Part shown: one piece after another, positions 9,667 through 18,577 of the stretch | Layout of the letters: each line of letters begins with the position of its first letter | Numbering within the stretch: position 1 is the stretch's first letter | Origin: Photobacterium gaetbulicola Gung47 | GTDB lineage: Bacteria; Pseudomonadota; Gammaproteobacteria; Enterobacterales; Vibrionaceae | Assembly (NCBI GenBank): GCA_000940995.1 | Contig: CP005974.1 | Span: forward strand, 682,001-746,000 | DNA length: 64,000 nucleotides | Reading direction: 5' to 3' | Made by a program: the position numbers and the translations under genes | The notes under the pieces: model-generated | The model's input: only the letters and a program-made list of their open reading frames with translations | What the model was told of the DNA's origin: nothing | Databases searched by the model: none

Positions 9667-11010
9667 ATGGACGTGAGAGAACAGGTTGCTCAGCAGCGTG
9701 TGGAATTAGAAGCCGCTGTGGCCAAGGCACTAGAATTAGCTGGCCAGCAAGCGGATGCAGCGGAAGTTGCCATTAATAAAACCACAGGGATCAGCGTATC
9801 GACCCGGATGTGTGACGTTGAGAACGTTGAGTTCAACAGCGACGGAGCCCTTGGGATCACCGTATACCGTGGCCAGCGCAAAGGGAGTGCGTCGACCTCC
9901 GATTTGAGCGAGCAGGCCATTGCCCAGACGGTTGCCGCAGCACTGGATATCGCCCGTTATACTTCCGAAGACCCGTATGCCGGTCCAGGCCCGGCGGAGC
10001 TGATGGCTAAGGATATTCCTGATTTGGATCTGTTCCATCCGGATGAGCCGGAGCCGGATCATGCGGCAGAGATCGCTGCCCGAGCCGAGCAGGCCGCGCT
10101 GGAGTTTGACCCTAGGATCAAGCAGAGTGACGGTGCCAGCTACGATAGCCACTACGGTATCCGCGTTTACGGTAACAGCCACGGTATGCTGGCCAGCTAT
10201 GCCTCGAGCCGCCACAGCACCAGTTGCTGCGTAATCGCCGAAGGCAAGAACGGTGAGATGGAGCGGGATTACAGCTATACCACTGCGCGCCGAGTTTGCG
10301 ATTTGTGGACGCCGGAGAAGGTCGGCCAGCACGCGGCCGAACGCACTGCTGGCCGGGTCGATCCGCAGAAGCTGTCAACCCGTGAAGCCCCGGTGATGTT
10401 TGCGGCCGATATCGCCACTGGTCTATTCGGTCACTTGGTGATGGGGATCAGCGGCTCGAACCTGTACCGCAAGTCGTCTTTCCTGCTTGATAAGCTGGGT
10501 GAGCAGATCTTCCCTGAGTGGCTCAACATCAGCGAGCGCCCCCATATCCTGCGCGGCATGGCCAGTACGCCATTCGATAGCGAAGGGCTGGCCACTCGAG
10601 ATTTGGAGATCATCCAGGACGGCCGACTGCAAACCTACCTGATGACCAGCTATGCGGCTCGTAAACTGGGCCGCCAGCCAACCGGCCATGCCGGAGGGAT
10701 CCATAACTGGCTGGTTAACTCGACTGGCGAAAGCTTCGAGCAGATGCTCAAGAAGATGGACCGTGGCCTGTTGGTAACCGAGCTCATGGGGCAGGGCGTC
10801 AACATCGTCACCGGGGACTACTCCCGTGGCGCGGCCGGTTTCTGGGTCGAAAACGGCGAAATCCAGTACCCGGTCAGCGAAATCACCATTGCCGGTAACC
10901 TCAAGGACATGATGCAGAACATCGTGGCGCTCGGCACCGACACCGAGACCCGCAGCCAGATCCAGACCGGCTCGATGCTGCTTGATAGTATGAAGATAGC
11001 GGGCGAATAG
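9667..11010 (+). CDS. pmbA: PmbA/TldE, TldD partner subunit
   Basis: This is the second subunit of the TldD/TldE protease. It shares the TldD fold but lacks the HExxxH zinc motif, as expected for TldE. The frame stays open back to 9514, but those extra residues are not family-like and cover the darP/pmbA intergenic region. MDVREQVAQQRVELEAAV at 9667 aligns with the normal N-terminus and gives 447 residues, the usual length. Conserved blocks include TTGISVSTRMCDVENVEFN near the N-terminus and GNLKDMMQNIVALG near the C-terminus. Confidence 0.95.
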   Translation: MDVREQVAQQRVELEAAVAKALELAGQQADAAEVAINKTTGISVSTRMCDVENVEFNSDGALGITVYRGQRKGSASTSDLSEQAIAQTVAAALDIARYTSEDPYAGPGPAELMAKDIPDLDLFHPDEPEPDHAAEIAARAEQAALEFDPRIKQSDGASYDSHYGIRVYGNSHGMLASYASSRHSTSCCVIAEGKNGEMERDYSYTTARRVCDLWTPEKVGQHAAERTAGRVDPQKLSTREAPVMFAADIATGLFGHLVMGISGSNLYRKSSFLLDKLGEQIFPEWLNISERPHILRGMASTPFDSEGLATRDLEIIQDGRLQTYLMTSYAARKLGRQPTGHAGGIHNWLVNSTGESFEQMLKKMDRGLLVTELMGQGVNIVTGDYSRGAAGFWVENGEIQYPVSEITIAGNLKDMMQNIVALGTDTETRSQIQTGSMLLDSMKIAGE

Positions 11011-11023
11011 GCCCACGGTATGT

Positions 11024-11067
11024 GGCTATGGGCAAGAGCGCCAACCTAGAGCCTCTGGCCTATAGCC
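11024..11067. repeat. Palindromic GGCTAT...ATAGCC element after pmbA
   Basis: GGCTATGGGC (11024-11033) and GGCCTATAGCC (11057-11067) can pair as a stem of about 9 bp with one G-T pair. Similar GGCCYATAGCC sequences occur after rsmI (41955-41965), and a related form occurs between lpxC and secA. It precedes the pmbA terminator. Confidence 0.45.
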
Positions 11068-11082
11068 GATGACCAGATACAG

Positions 11083-11114
11083 AAAAGCGAGAGCATTGCT
11101 GCTCTCGCTTTTTT
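11083..11114. terminator. Bidirectional terminator between pmbA and mgtE
   Basis: AAAAGCGAGAGCA, a TTGC loop and TGCTCTCGCTTTT are followed by T residues. The stem is perfect and the flanking A and T runs suit both of the converging genes. Confidence 0.9.
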
Positions 11115-11151
11115 ATGTGTGTCTTTTGGACTTAACCGCTACAGAAACTGT

Positions 11152-12510
11152 TTAGACAAGAAAGAGGGTCGCTAAGCCGAGGAACACCGACAGGCCGACG
11201 ATATCGGTGATGGTGGTCAGGGCCATCCCGCCCGCCAGAGCCGGGTCGATGTCCATTTTCTTGAGCAGGATCGGAATACACACCCCGGCAATACCGGCGA
11301 CCAGCAGGTTGGTCAGCATGGCTCCGGCGATAATGGCACCGAGCAGCAGGTTGCCTTTCCACAGTACGACCACGCCACCAATGATGGCGGCCCAGAGGAT
11401 ACCGTTGAGCAGACCGACGCGGGCTTCCTTGCTTAGTAGCCAACGGGTGTTGGTGTCCCCGATATGGCCTACGGCCAAACCGCGGATCACCAGGGCGACG
11501 GTCTGGTTACCGGCGACACCACCCATCGAGGGAACGATGGTCATCAGGATGGCAATCGCGGCCATCTGCTCAAGTGTGTCTTCGAACAGGTTGGAAACCG
11601 ATGCGGCCGCCAGTGCAGCCAGCACGTTGACGCCGAGCCAGATACTGCGCCGCTTGGCCGATTTGACCACTGGCGCAAAGGTGTCCTCGTCGTCATCCAT
11701 ACCGGCCATACTCATCATTGAGTGCTCGGCCTCTTCACGGATAATATCAACCACGTCATCGATGGTGATACGGCCGACGAGCTGGTTGTCGGCATCGACG
11801 ACAGGGGCCGACAGCCAGTTACGGCGTTCGAACAGGTTGGCCACTTCACCGTCATCCATATCGACCGGGATAGCCTCGTCGGCATCGTCCATCACATCAT
11901 GGATTTCGGTATCCGGCTGGGTGGTGATCAGGGTGGCGAGAGACAGGTGGCCGATCAGCATTTCGTTCTGATCGACCACGTACAAGGCATCAGTGGCTTC
12001 CGGTAGCTCGCCTTTCATGCGCAGGTAGCGCAGTACCACGTCGGCAGTCACATCACCGCGGATGGTGATGAAGTCGGTGCTCATGATCCCGCCAGCGGTT
12101 TCTTCCGGATAGGCCAGCGCCTTTTCGACCCGGTGCCGATCGGTGGCATCCATCTGGGCCAGCACTTCTTGGTACTTGCTGTCTGGCAGGCTACGCAGGA
12201 CGTAGGCGACATCATCGGTCTCCATGCCTTCGGTAACGGCTGCCAGTTTATCCGGTGCCATCTGGGCCACAATGCCGTCTTTGACGTCTTCCGACAGCTC
12301 GTCGAGGATCTCGCCTTGCTCTTCGGGATCGGTCAGTTGCCATAGCACCTGGCGCTCTTTGGGTGGAGAGGCCTCTAGTAAGTGGGCAATATCTTCCGGC
12401 TCCATATCCTGGAGCATACGGCGGACATGGACAAACATGCCGTTTTCAAGCGCCTGGTTGACTTCTTGCAGCGTTTGATGAGTTTGATCTTGATCGATGA
12501 CATCGGCCAT
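11152..12510 (-). CDS. mgtE: MgtE-family magnesium transporter
   Basis: This 452-residue Mg2+ channel/transporter has the MgtE layout: a helical N-domain (about residues 1-135, LLEASPPKERQVLWQL), a CBS-domain pair (about 135-260, beginning near GGIMSTDFITI) that senses magnesium, and a C-terminal block of about five membrane helices with the conserved PSMGGVAGNQTV pore segment. The frame is open back to 12600, but MADVIDQDQTH at 12510 gives the usual N-terminus, and the extra 30 residues look non-coding. It is convergent with pmbA. Confidence 0.94.
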   Translation of the reverse strand: MADVIDQDQTHQTLQEVNQALENGMFVHVRRMLQDMEPEDIAHLLEASPPKERQVLWQLTDPEEQGEILDELSEDVKDGIVAQMAPDKLAAVTEGMETDDVAYVLRSLPDSKYQEVLAQMDATDRHRVEKALAYPEETAGGIMSTDFITIRGDVTADVVLRYLRMKGELPEATDALYVVDQNEMLIGHLSLATLITTQPDTEIHDVMDDADEAIPVDMDDGEVANLFERRNWLSAPVVDADNQLVGRITIDDVVDIIREEAEHSMMSMAGMDDDEDTFAPVVKSAKRRSIWLGVNVLAALAAASVSNLFEDTLEQMAAIAILMTIVPSMGGVAGNQTVALVIRGLAVGHIGDTNTRWLLSKEARVGLLNGILWAAIIGGVVVLWKGNLLLGAIIAGAMLTNLLVAGIAGVCIPILLKKMDIDPALAGGMALTTITDIVGLSVFLGLATLFLV

Positions 12511-12720
12511 TGTTTGCAGTACCCCAAATGACTCAGATGCGAAATACCTCAGTGAATCCGGATTATTCGTGGTGGATGACTGGATGGTATAACAGCGCAA
12601 TAAATTGAATTTTAACGCAATCGTTGGGGTGTTGTCTCACCAGATGTGAGAGGAATGATGAATTATTGATGGAATTGTCTGCCCGCTGGCGCACGGGCAG
12701 GGGCAAGGCCGCTTCAGAAG

Positions 12721-12996
12721 TTAGCTTTCTTCGTCAAAGCCGGCTTCGATCAGGTCGCTGACCGCATTGATGGCTTGCTCGGCATCGTTACCGTCGGCGC
12801 AGACCTGCACCTGTTGTCCTTGGGCTGACTCGAGCATCAATAGCCCCATGACACTGTCTGCTGTTGCGCTTTTTTCACCGTTGCTGATGGTGATAATGGA
12901 CTCGAAACTTTGTGCTAGCTCAACCAATTTGATCGCTGCCCGGGCATGCAGGCCCAGGCGGTTTTTGATAAACAGCTCACGCGAGAACACGGTCAT
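12721..12996 (-). CDS. ptsO: NPr, nitrogen-PTS phosphocarrier (HPr-like)
   Basis: This 91-residue HPr paralogue has the phosphorylated histidine in GLHARAA (residue 17) and the SVMGLLMLESAQG segment typical of NPr. It passes phosphate from EI-Ntr (PtsP) to EIIA-Ntr (PtsN), a regulatory rather than sugar-transporting PTS. Its start overlaps the rapZ stop by four bases (ATGA), so the two are translationally coupled. It is the last gene of the minus-strand operon containing rpoN. Confidence 0.95.
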   Translation of the reverse strand: MTVFSRELFIKNRLGLHARAAIKLVELAQSFESIITISNGEKSATADSVMGLLMLESAQGQQVQVCADGNDAEQAINAVSDLIEAGFDEES

Positions 12997-13844
12997 GATT
13001 TGCTTTCCAGCGTGCGGTGTCTCACCTGGACCTGGTGCCCTTCGTAGCGGAAGTACTCGGCCAACTGCTGGGTAATGTAGACCGAGCGGTGCTGGCCGCC
13101 GGTACAGCCAATGGCCACGGTTAGGTAGCTGCGGTTGTTCTTCTCCAGCATTGGTAGCCAGGTTTCGATGAAGTTACGAATTTGGTAGATCAGCTGGCTG
13201 ACCTCGGCATGGCCCGCGAGGTAGTCTTTGACTTCCTGATCCAAGCCGGTCAATGGCTTGAGTTCCGGAATCCAGTGTGGATTGGGCAGGAAGCGGACAT
13301 CAAACACGTAGTCGGCATCGTTCGGCAGGCCGTGCTTGAAGCCGAAGGACTCGAACACCATGATCAGCTCGCGCGAGTCGCGGCCGAGTACCCGGGAGCG
13401 AACGGTCTCACTCAGATCGTGAATGGACTTGGTGGTGGTATCGATGACCAGATCGGCCCGGGCCTTAAGGCTGGAGAGCTGGGTGCTTTCTGACAGTATC
13501 GCTTGTTCGAGGGTCATGCCATGGCGGGAAAGCGGATGCAGGCGTCGGGTTTCGCTATAGCGTTTGACCAGGGTTTTGTCGTCGGCATCCAGGTAGATCA
13601 CATTGACATCGACGTCGTCACCGAGGGTATCCAGGGTGTGGCTGATCTCCTCGGGATCTTCCGGCATGTTACGCACATCGATACTGACGGCGATATTTTG
13701 CTGGTTTCCCTGCTGGGTCTTGATGAATTGGGGGAGCAGGTTGACCGGTAGGTTATCAACACAGTAATAGCCTAGATCCTCCAATACCCGCAGGGCAATG
13801 GATTTACCTGAACCCGAGCGTCCGCTTACGACCATTAGCATCAT
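12993..13844 (-). CDS. rapZ: RapZ, RNase adapter protein and nucleotide-binding regulator
   Basis: This 283-residue protein has an N-terminal Walker A motif (GRSGSGKS) and the C-terminal GCTGGQHRSV motif of the RapZ/YvcJ family. In Escherichia coli RapZ senses glucosamine-6-phosphate and delivers the sRNA GlmZ to RNase E, tuning GlmS and so the supply of amino sugars for the envelope. AAGGA sits nine bases before the first of two adjacent ATGs. The neighbours ptsN and ptsO are the standard ones. Confidence 0.96.
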   Translation of the reverse strand: MMLMVVSGRSGSGKSIALRVLEDLGYYCVDNLPVNLLPQFIKTQQGNQQNIAVSIDVRNMPEDPEEISHTLDTLGDDVDVNVIYLDADDKTLVKRYSETRRLHPLSRHGMTLEQAILSESTQLSSLKARADLVIDTTTKSIHDLSETVRSRVLGRDSRELIMVFESFGFKHGLPNDADYVFDVRFLPNPHWIPELKPLTGLDQEVKDYLAGHAEVSQLIYQIRNFIETWLPMLEKNNRSYLTVAIGCTGGQHRSVYITQQLAEYFRYEGHQVQVRHRTLESKS

Positions 13845-13884
13845 GACTGGCAGTCCTTAACATTCAGAGAGGGTGTGGAGGTCA

Positions 13885-14334
13885 TTATGAATCACAGGTA
13901 AGTATTTGATAAAGCTCTTCGTCACTTTTTGCAGTGCGTAGCTGCTTACAAACCTGTTTGTTGCTGAGCTTTTCAGCCATGCTCGATAAGGTTTTGAGGT
14001 GCTCTTGGCACTGTTCATCGGGCACCAGCAAGGCAAAGAGAAGATCGACCGGTTGGTTGTCGATGGCATCAAACTGGATAGGATCCTGGCACTGGATCAA
14101 AACGGCAATGGCGTGGTCGCTGCTGCTGATCCGGCCGTGAGGAATAGCGATGCCGTTACCGATCCCGGTACTGCCCATTTTCTCACGGTTGAGCATGCAC
14201 TCGAACAGCGGCTGCGGATTTTGGTCAAGGTGCTTGGCAGCGACTTCGCTGATGATTTCCAAGGCACGTTTCTTACTGGAGCAAGGGACTGCACTTTTCG
14301 TGCAGTCCAGGCTCAATACATTACTCAGTTGCAT
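13885..14334 (-). CDS. ptsN: EIIA-Ntr (PtsN), nitrogen-PTS regulatory protein
   Basis: This 149-residue PTS EIIA type-2 domain protein has its phospho-accepting histidine in GIAIPHGRI, about residue 70. It receives phosphate from NPr and in enterobacteria controls potassium uptake (TrkA, KdpD) and stress responses by protein contact. It lies between hpf and rapZ, with only three bases between the hpf stop and its start, so one mRNA is expected. Confidence 0.96.
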   Translation of the reverse strand: MQLSNVLSLDCTKSAVPCSSKKRALEIISEVAAKHLDQNPQPLFECMLNREKMGSTGIGNGIAIPHGRISSSDHAIAVLIQCQDPIQFDAIDNQPVDLLFALLVPDEQCQEHLKTLSSMAEKLSNKQVCKQLRTAKSDEELYQILTCDS

Positions 14335-14337
14335 GAT

Positions 14338-14625
14338 TCAGTGGCTGTTGAGCTTATCTTTGTGTTTGTTAAGTTGACGCACCAGTTTATCAGTTAATGC
14401 ATCAATAGCGGCATACATATTTTCAGAATCCGCTTTTGCGTGGATTTCTCCAGCGTTAATGTGCAGAGTTGCTTCAGCAACTTGCTGCAGTTTTTCAACG
14501 TTTAGGATGACATGGACATTATTGATTTTATCGAAAAACCGCTCTAGCTTATTGAACTTCGTCTCCACGTACTCACGCATGGATGGGGTGATTTCAACAT
14601 GGTGGCCAGTGAGATTGATTTGCAT
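14338..14625 (-). CDS. hpf: HPF, ribosome hibernation promoting factor (short form)
   Basis: This 95-residue protein of the HPF/RaiA family stabilises dimerised, inactive 100S ribosomes in slow-growing cells. It begins MQINLTGHHVEITPSMREYV, the usual family start. The upstream in-frame ATG at 14631 lies directly on the AGGAAG ribosome binding site, whereas 14625 is six bases from it, so I chose 14625. There is no C-terminal dimerisation domain, as expected for the short form. Confidence 0.95.
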   Translation of the reverse strand: MQINLTGHHVEITPSMREYVETKFNKLERFFDKINNVHVILNVEKLQQVAEATLHINAGEIHAKADSENMYAAIDALTDKLVRQLNKHKDKLNSH

Positions 14626-14651
14626 AGACATCTTCCTTCTTGTTGCGTCTG

Positions 14652-16139
14652 TTAGAGCAGACGTTTTCTCTGATTGGACGGCGGAATACCCAGTGATTCA
14701 CGGTATTTGGCAATGGTCCGTCTTGCCACCATGATCCCTTGTTCCGCCAGTAATGTCGCGATTTTGCTGTCACTCAGCGGTTTGGCCTGGTTTTCGGCGG
14801 CAACCAGCTTTTTCACCAGGGCCCGGATAGCGGTGGATGAACACTCGCCACCGTTATCGGTGCTGACGTGACTGGAGAAGAAGTATTTCAGTTCAAAAAT
14901 CCCGCGCGGTGTGTGCATGTACTTTTGCGTTGTCACGCGGGAGATAGTCGATTCATGCATATCGACCGCCAGGGCGATGTCGTTTAGCACCATCGGCTTC
15001 ATGGCTTCCTCGCCATATTCAAAGAAGTCCTGTTGGTGCTCGACAATACAGCGGGCGACTTTCAGTAAAGTTTCGTTGCGGCTCTCTAAGCTCTTGATCA
15101 GCCACTTGGCATCTTGTAAATGGGTACGGATGAACTGGCTGTCGGCCGAGTTGCGGGTATTTTTGCTTAGCGCGGCATATTGCTCATTGACTCGGATCCG
15201 CGGCACGCTGTCTGGATTGATCGTGACCACCCACTTGCCGTGATCCTTGAAGACAGAGACGTCCGGCACGACATATTCGGTCTCGGAAGCCATGACCCGG
15301 TTGCCCGGGCGCGGGTCCAAACCATGGATCAGTTGCATGACTTGCTTGAGCTCAGGCTCTTTAAGCTTGGTGTCGCGCATCAGCTGGCGGTAGTCGCGGT
15401 TGGCAAGCAGATCGATATAATCAGTCAGCAGCATCCGGGCTTCGGCGAGCCAAGGGGTGTCCGGCTGGAATGTCGCCAGCTGCAGCATCAGGCATTCCTG
15501 CAGGTTACGCGATGCAACACCGAGCGGGTCAAATTGCTGCACCCGTTTGAGGACGGCTTCGACTTCGTCGAGCTCGACTTCGTCATCCCCCAGGCTGTCG
15601 AGAATCTCTTCGGCCGAGCAGGTGAGATAGCCTTTCTCGTCGATGGCATCAATGATGGCGGTTGCGATGGTGCGGTCGGTCTCGCTGAACGGGGTCAACT
15701 CGACCTGCCACATCAGGTAGTCTTGCAGGCTTTCGGTGGTTTCCCCCTGGTACACCGGCATGTCGTCATCCAACGCAATACCGGTGTTGCCGGTGCTGGC
15801 GCTGTAGACATCGTCCCAGGTAGTGTCCACTGGGAGGTCTTCCGGCATTTCTTGCTGCTCAATCACGTCAGATGTATCAAACGCGTCACTGTCGCTCGCC
15901 TCTGACAGGCCATCATCACTGCTGCTGTCAGTTGTCTCGGCTACTGCGGTACCGTCTTCTGCGCCATTGGCTGCGTCTTGGGTGGCATCTTCCAGCTCGA
16001 GTAATGGGTTTGCATCCAGTGCCTCTTGGATTTCCTGTTGCAAATCCAGGGTAGATAGCTGCAACAAGCGAATCGCTTGCTGTAGCTGTGGCGTCATTGC
16101 CAATTGTTGACCAAGTTTAAGCTGGAGCGAGGTTTTCAT
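14652..16139 (-). CDS. rpoN: RNA polymerase sigma-54 factor
   Basis: This is sigma-54, 495 residues. It has the glutamine-rich activator-responsive N-terminal region I (LKLGQQLAMTPQLQQAIRLL), an acidic region II at about residues 60-115, the core-binding domain, a helix-turn-helix (MHESTISRVTTQKYM) and the signature RpoN box ARRTIAKYRE near the C-terminus, which contacts the -24 element. In vibrios sigma-54 drives flagellar, nitrogen and quorum-sensing genes, always with an enhancer-binding activator. It follows lptB in the usual order. Confidence 0.98.
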   Translation of the reverse strand: MKTSLQLKLGQQLAMTPQLQQAIRLLQLSTLDLQQEIQEALDANPLLELEDATQDAANGAEDGTAVAETTDSSSDDGLSEASDSDAFDTSDVIEQQEMPEDLPVDTTWDDVYSASTGNTGIALDDDMPVYQGETTESLQDYLMWQVELTPFSETDRTIATAIIDAIDEKGYLTCSAEEILDSLGDDEVELDEVEAVLKRVQQFDPLGVASRNLQECLMLQLATFQPDTPWLAEARMLLTDYIDLLANRDYRQLMRDTKLKEPELKQVMQLIHGLDPRPGNRVMASETEYVVPDVSVFKDHGKWVVTINPDSVPRIRVNEQYAALSKNTRNSADSQFIRTHLQDAKWLIKSLESRNETLLKVARCIVEHQQDFFEYGEEAMKPMVLNDIALAVDMHESTISRVTTQKYMHTPRGIFELKYFFSSHVSTDNGGECSSTAIRALVKKLVAAENQAKPLSDSKIATLLAEQGIMVARRTIAKYRESLGIPPSNQRKRLL

Positions 16140-16248
16140 ATTATTGTATGTACCTTATTTTTATCGCTGTTTTTTGCTGCCTAATACCCAAAATGTCGTC
16201 CGAATCCTCTGCTGCCATATTGGCTTCCATGACGTATCTATAAATTAA

Positions 16249-16974
16249 CTATAGACGGAACTGGTCACCCAGATAGACTCGTTTTACATGTTCATCATTG
16301 AGCACTTCTGTTGGCGTACCATGGGCAATCAGATGCCCTTGACTGACGATGTAGGCTTGCTCACATACATCCAGCGTTTCCCTTACATTATGATCGGTGA
16401 TCAGTACGCCCAGCCCACGATCGCGCAAATGTTCAATGATTTTCTTGATATCGATCACGGATATAGGGTCAACGCCCGCAAAAGGCTCATCCAACAGGAT
16501 GAATTTCGGGTTGGCGGCCAGTGCCCGGGCAATTTCTACTCGGCGTCTTTCCCCCCCCGATAGTGCCATACCTAAGCTGTTACGAATGTGCTGTATGTTG
16601 AATTCATCCAACAATTCTTCCAGTTTTTCCTGGCGTTCAAGCCGGGACAGCTCTTTGCGGGTCTGCAGCACGGCCATCAGGTTATCGTGGACGGAAAGCT
16701 TGCGGAAAATCGATGCTTCCTGCGGCAGGTAGCCGATCCCCATGCGCGAGCGGTTGTGCATCGGCTGAAGGCTGATATCGGTGTCATCGATGGTGATGGT
16801 ACCTTCATCACGGGCGACTAGGCCGACAATCATGTAGAAAGAGGTTGTCTTGCCGGCACCGTTAGGGCCCAGCAAGCCGACGATTTTGCCCGACTCAACC
16901 TGCAGGCTGACATCAGAAACCACTTTGCGGCCGTTATAGCTCTTGGCCAGGTGTTGTGCTTTTAAGATTGCCAT
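16249..16974 (-). CDS. lptB: LptB, ATPase of the LPS export ABC transporter
   Basis: This 241-residue ABC ATPase has Walker A GPNGAGKTT, the signature LSGGERRRVEIARAL and Walker B ILLDEPFAGVDP. It powers LptFG, which extracts LPS from the inner membrane and pushes it along the LptC-LptA-LptDE bridge to the cell surface. It follows lptA by seven bases, and the following gene is rpoN, as in most gammaproteobacteria. Confidence 0.97.
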   Translation of the reverse strand: MAILKAQHLAKSYNGRKVVSDVSLQVESGKIVGLLGPNGAGKTTSFYMIVGLVARDEGTITIDDTDISLQPMHNRSRMGIGYLPQEASIFRKLSVHDNLMAVLQTRKELSRLERQEKLEELLDEFNIQHIRNSLGMALSGGERRRVEIARALAANPKFILLDEPFAGVDPISVIDIKKIIEHLRDRGLGVLITDHNVRETLDVCEQAYIVSQGHLIAHGTPTEVLNDEHVKRVYLGDQFRL

Positions 16975-16981
16975 AGCGTGG

Positions 16982-17485
16982 TTACTTCTTGTCGTTGTTC
17001 AGCTGGTTAGGCTGGAGGATCGTGGTGACGCGCTGCTTCTTGCCGCTTTCGGCAACCAGTTTCTGCTGGTCGATGCGGTAGCTGATCACGTTACCTTTGA
17101 TTTCGCTGCCTTCCTGAACCAGCACGGCGTCCTCGGTCATCTTGAGGAACTCGGTAGCCGTTTCATAGCGCATTTTCTTGGCTGAGCCGTCGATTGGCTT
17201 GCCGTCGTCCATGATCTGGTGGAATGTCGCCGGGTTGCCATAGGCATCAATGGTCTCTCTGCCTTCCTGGCCGCCTGGGCGGGTGACCACGACTTTATCG
17301 GCTCGGATGTCGATGCTGCCTTGGCGCAGGATGACGTTGCCGGTGAAGGTCACGATATTCTGCTGAATATCCAACTCCTGGTTGTCTGAGTCGATATAGA
17401 TAGGCTGCTCGGTGTCATTACTCAGTGCCCAGCTGGCGGTGCTCAGGCACAGGCAGAGCAGGGTCGTTAATTTATAGCGCTTCAT
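16982..17485 (-). CDS. lptA: LptA, periplasmic LPS bridge protein
   Basis: This 167-residue protein has a cleavable signal peptide (MKRYKLTTLLCLCLSTASWA) followed by an OstA-type beta-jellyroll domain (IYIDSDNQELDIQQNIVTF). LptA units stack into the hydrophobic bridge that carries LPS through the periplasm. The start overlaps the lptC end by 14 bases, implying coupled translation. Confidence 0.96.
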   Translation of the reverse strand: MKRYKLTTLLCLCLSTASWALSNDTEQPIYIDSDNQELDIQQNIVTFTGNVILRQGSIDIRADKVVVTRPGGQEGRETIDAYGNPATFHQIMDDGKPIDGSAKKMRYETATEFLKMTEDAVLVQEGSEIKGNVISYRIDQQKLVAESGKKQRVTTILQPNQLNNDKK

Positions 17486-18029
17486 ATCTACCTTTTACAT
17501 TATTCAATAAGGTGGCGATGTTACGGTCCATGTTGCCTTTCATGCCTGTCCCTTCGTTTTGGAAAGCATCACCGGTAATAATGACATGATCCGGTGTGTC
17601 GAAGTCTTTGCTGACCAAGTTCAGGCGCAGGGTATCGGTTTGAATGACGCGAACGGCAGACTCGGGCAGCAGGTTGAAGATACGGACATTGCCGGTCATT
17701 TGCAGGATATGGTTTTTATCCAGCCGTGCTTCATTGGAGCTGATCCGCCATTCGGTTTCACTGCCGTTTTTGTATACCCACAAGACCGGTTCGACAAAGT
17801 CGGTGTTGCCGCTCTGGCTAAAATGCTCGAGATGCGCCGCATCGATCTGGTAGCTGCGCTGTCCCGATTCATTGTAGGCCGTATTGATCACCGACTTACC
17901 GGTAAAGATCGGTTTTTCGGCGTCCGGTGCGATCTGGACATCGTCCGCCCAGTGCTTTTCCAGCAGGTAATAGCCTGTCCATGCACAGATAGCAATTAGC
18001 AGTGCATAGAGTAGCCGCTGTAAGGTCAT
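17472..18029 (-). CDS. lptC: LptC, inner-membrane LPS transport protein
   Basis: This 185-residue protein has one N-terminal membrane helix (LLYALLIAICAWTGYYLL) and a periplasmic jellyroll domain that hands LPS from LptBFG to LptA. It overlaps kdsC by four bases upstream and lptA by 14 bases downstream, so kdsC-lptC-lptA-lptB form a tight operon. Confidence 0.95.
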   Translation of the reverse strand: MTLQRLLYALLIAICAWTGYYLLEKHWADDVQIAPDAEKPIFTGKSVINTAYNESGQRSYQIDAAHLEHFSQSGNTDFVEPVLWVYKNGSETEWRISSNEARLDKNHILQMTGNVRIFNLLPESAVRVIQTDTLRLNLVSKDFDTPDHVIITGDAFQNEGTGMKGNMDRNIATLLNNVKGRYEAL

Positions 18030-18577
18030 ATACTTAAGCCTTTATGTTTGTCTAATTCTCCACGGGCTTCAAGGATCAGATCACAGACTTCGCGCACTGC
18101 ACCGTACCCGCCCTGGATGCGGGTGACAAAGTCCGCGCGTTGGGCCAGCAGCGGGTGGCCGTCGGCGACACAGACGGACAGGCCAATTTTTTCCATTACC
18201 GGCCAGTCAATCAGATCATCGCCGATATAGGCGGTGTGCTCTGGTGAAATGCCAAGATTGGCAAGGATATCTTGGTAGGCGGCCAGTTTGTTGTCCTGCC
18301 CTTGATAGACATGCTTGATACCCAGTGCGGCCATGCGGTTTTCGACAATGGCTGACTTGCGGCCGGTGATGATTGCGACGTCGACCCCCGCAGCCATCAG
18401 GGACTTGATCCCGTAACCGTCACGGGTATGGAAGGTTTTCAACTCCTCGCCGTCGTTACCCATGTAGATACGGCCGTCGGAAAAGACGCCGTCGACATCA
18501 CAGATCAGCAGCTGGATGGTACGGGCGCGGGAAAATACGGCTTGGCTGACAGGGCCGTAGAGGGTCTCGATTTGCAT
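18026..18577 (-). CDS. kdsC: KdsC, Kdo-8-phosphate phosphatase
   Basis: This 183-residue HAD-superfamily C0 phosphatase has the nucleophile motif CDVDGVFSDG and motif IV GDDLIDWPVM. It removes phosphate from Kdo 8-phosphate to give Kdo, the first sugar of the LPS core. It follows kdsD with a one-base overlap (TAATG), and together the two catalyse the first and third steps of Kdo synthesis. Confidence 0.96.
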   Translation of the reverse strand: MQIETLYGPVSQAVFSRARTIQLLICDVDGVFSDGRIYMGNDGEELKTFHTRDGYGIKSLMAAGVDVAIITGRKSAIVENRMAALGIKHVYQGQDNKLAAYQDILANLGISPEHTAYIGDDLIDWPVMEKIGLSVCVADGHPLLAQRADFVTRIQGGYGAVREVCDLILEARGELDKHKGLSI

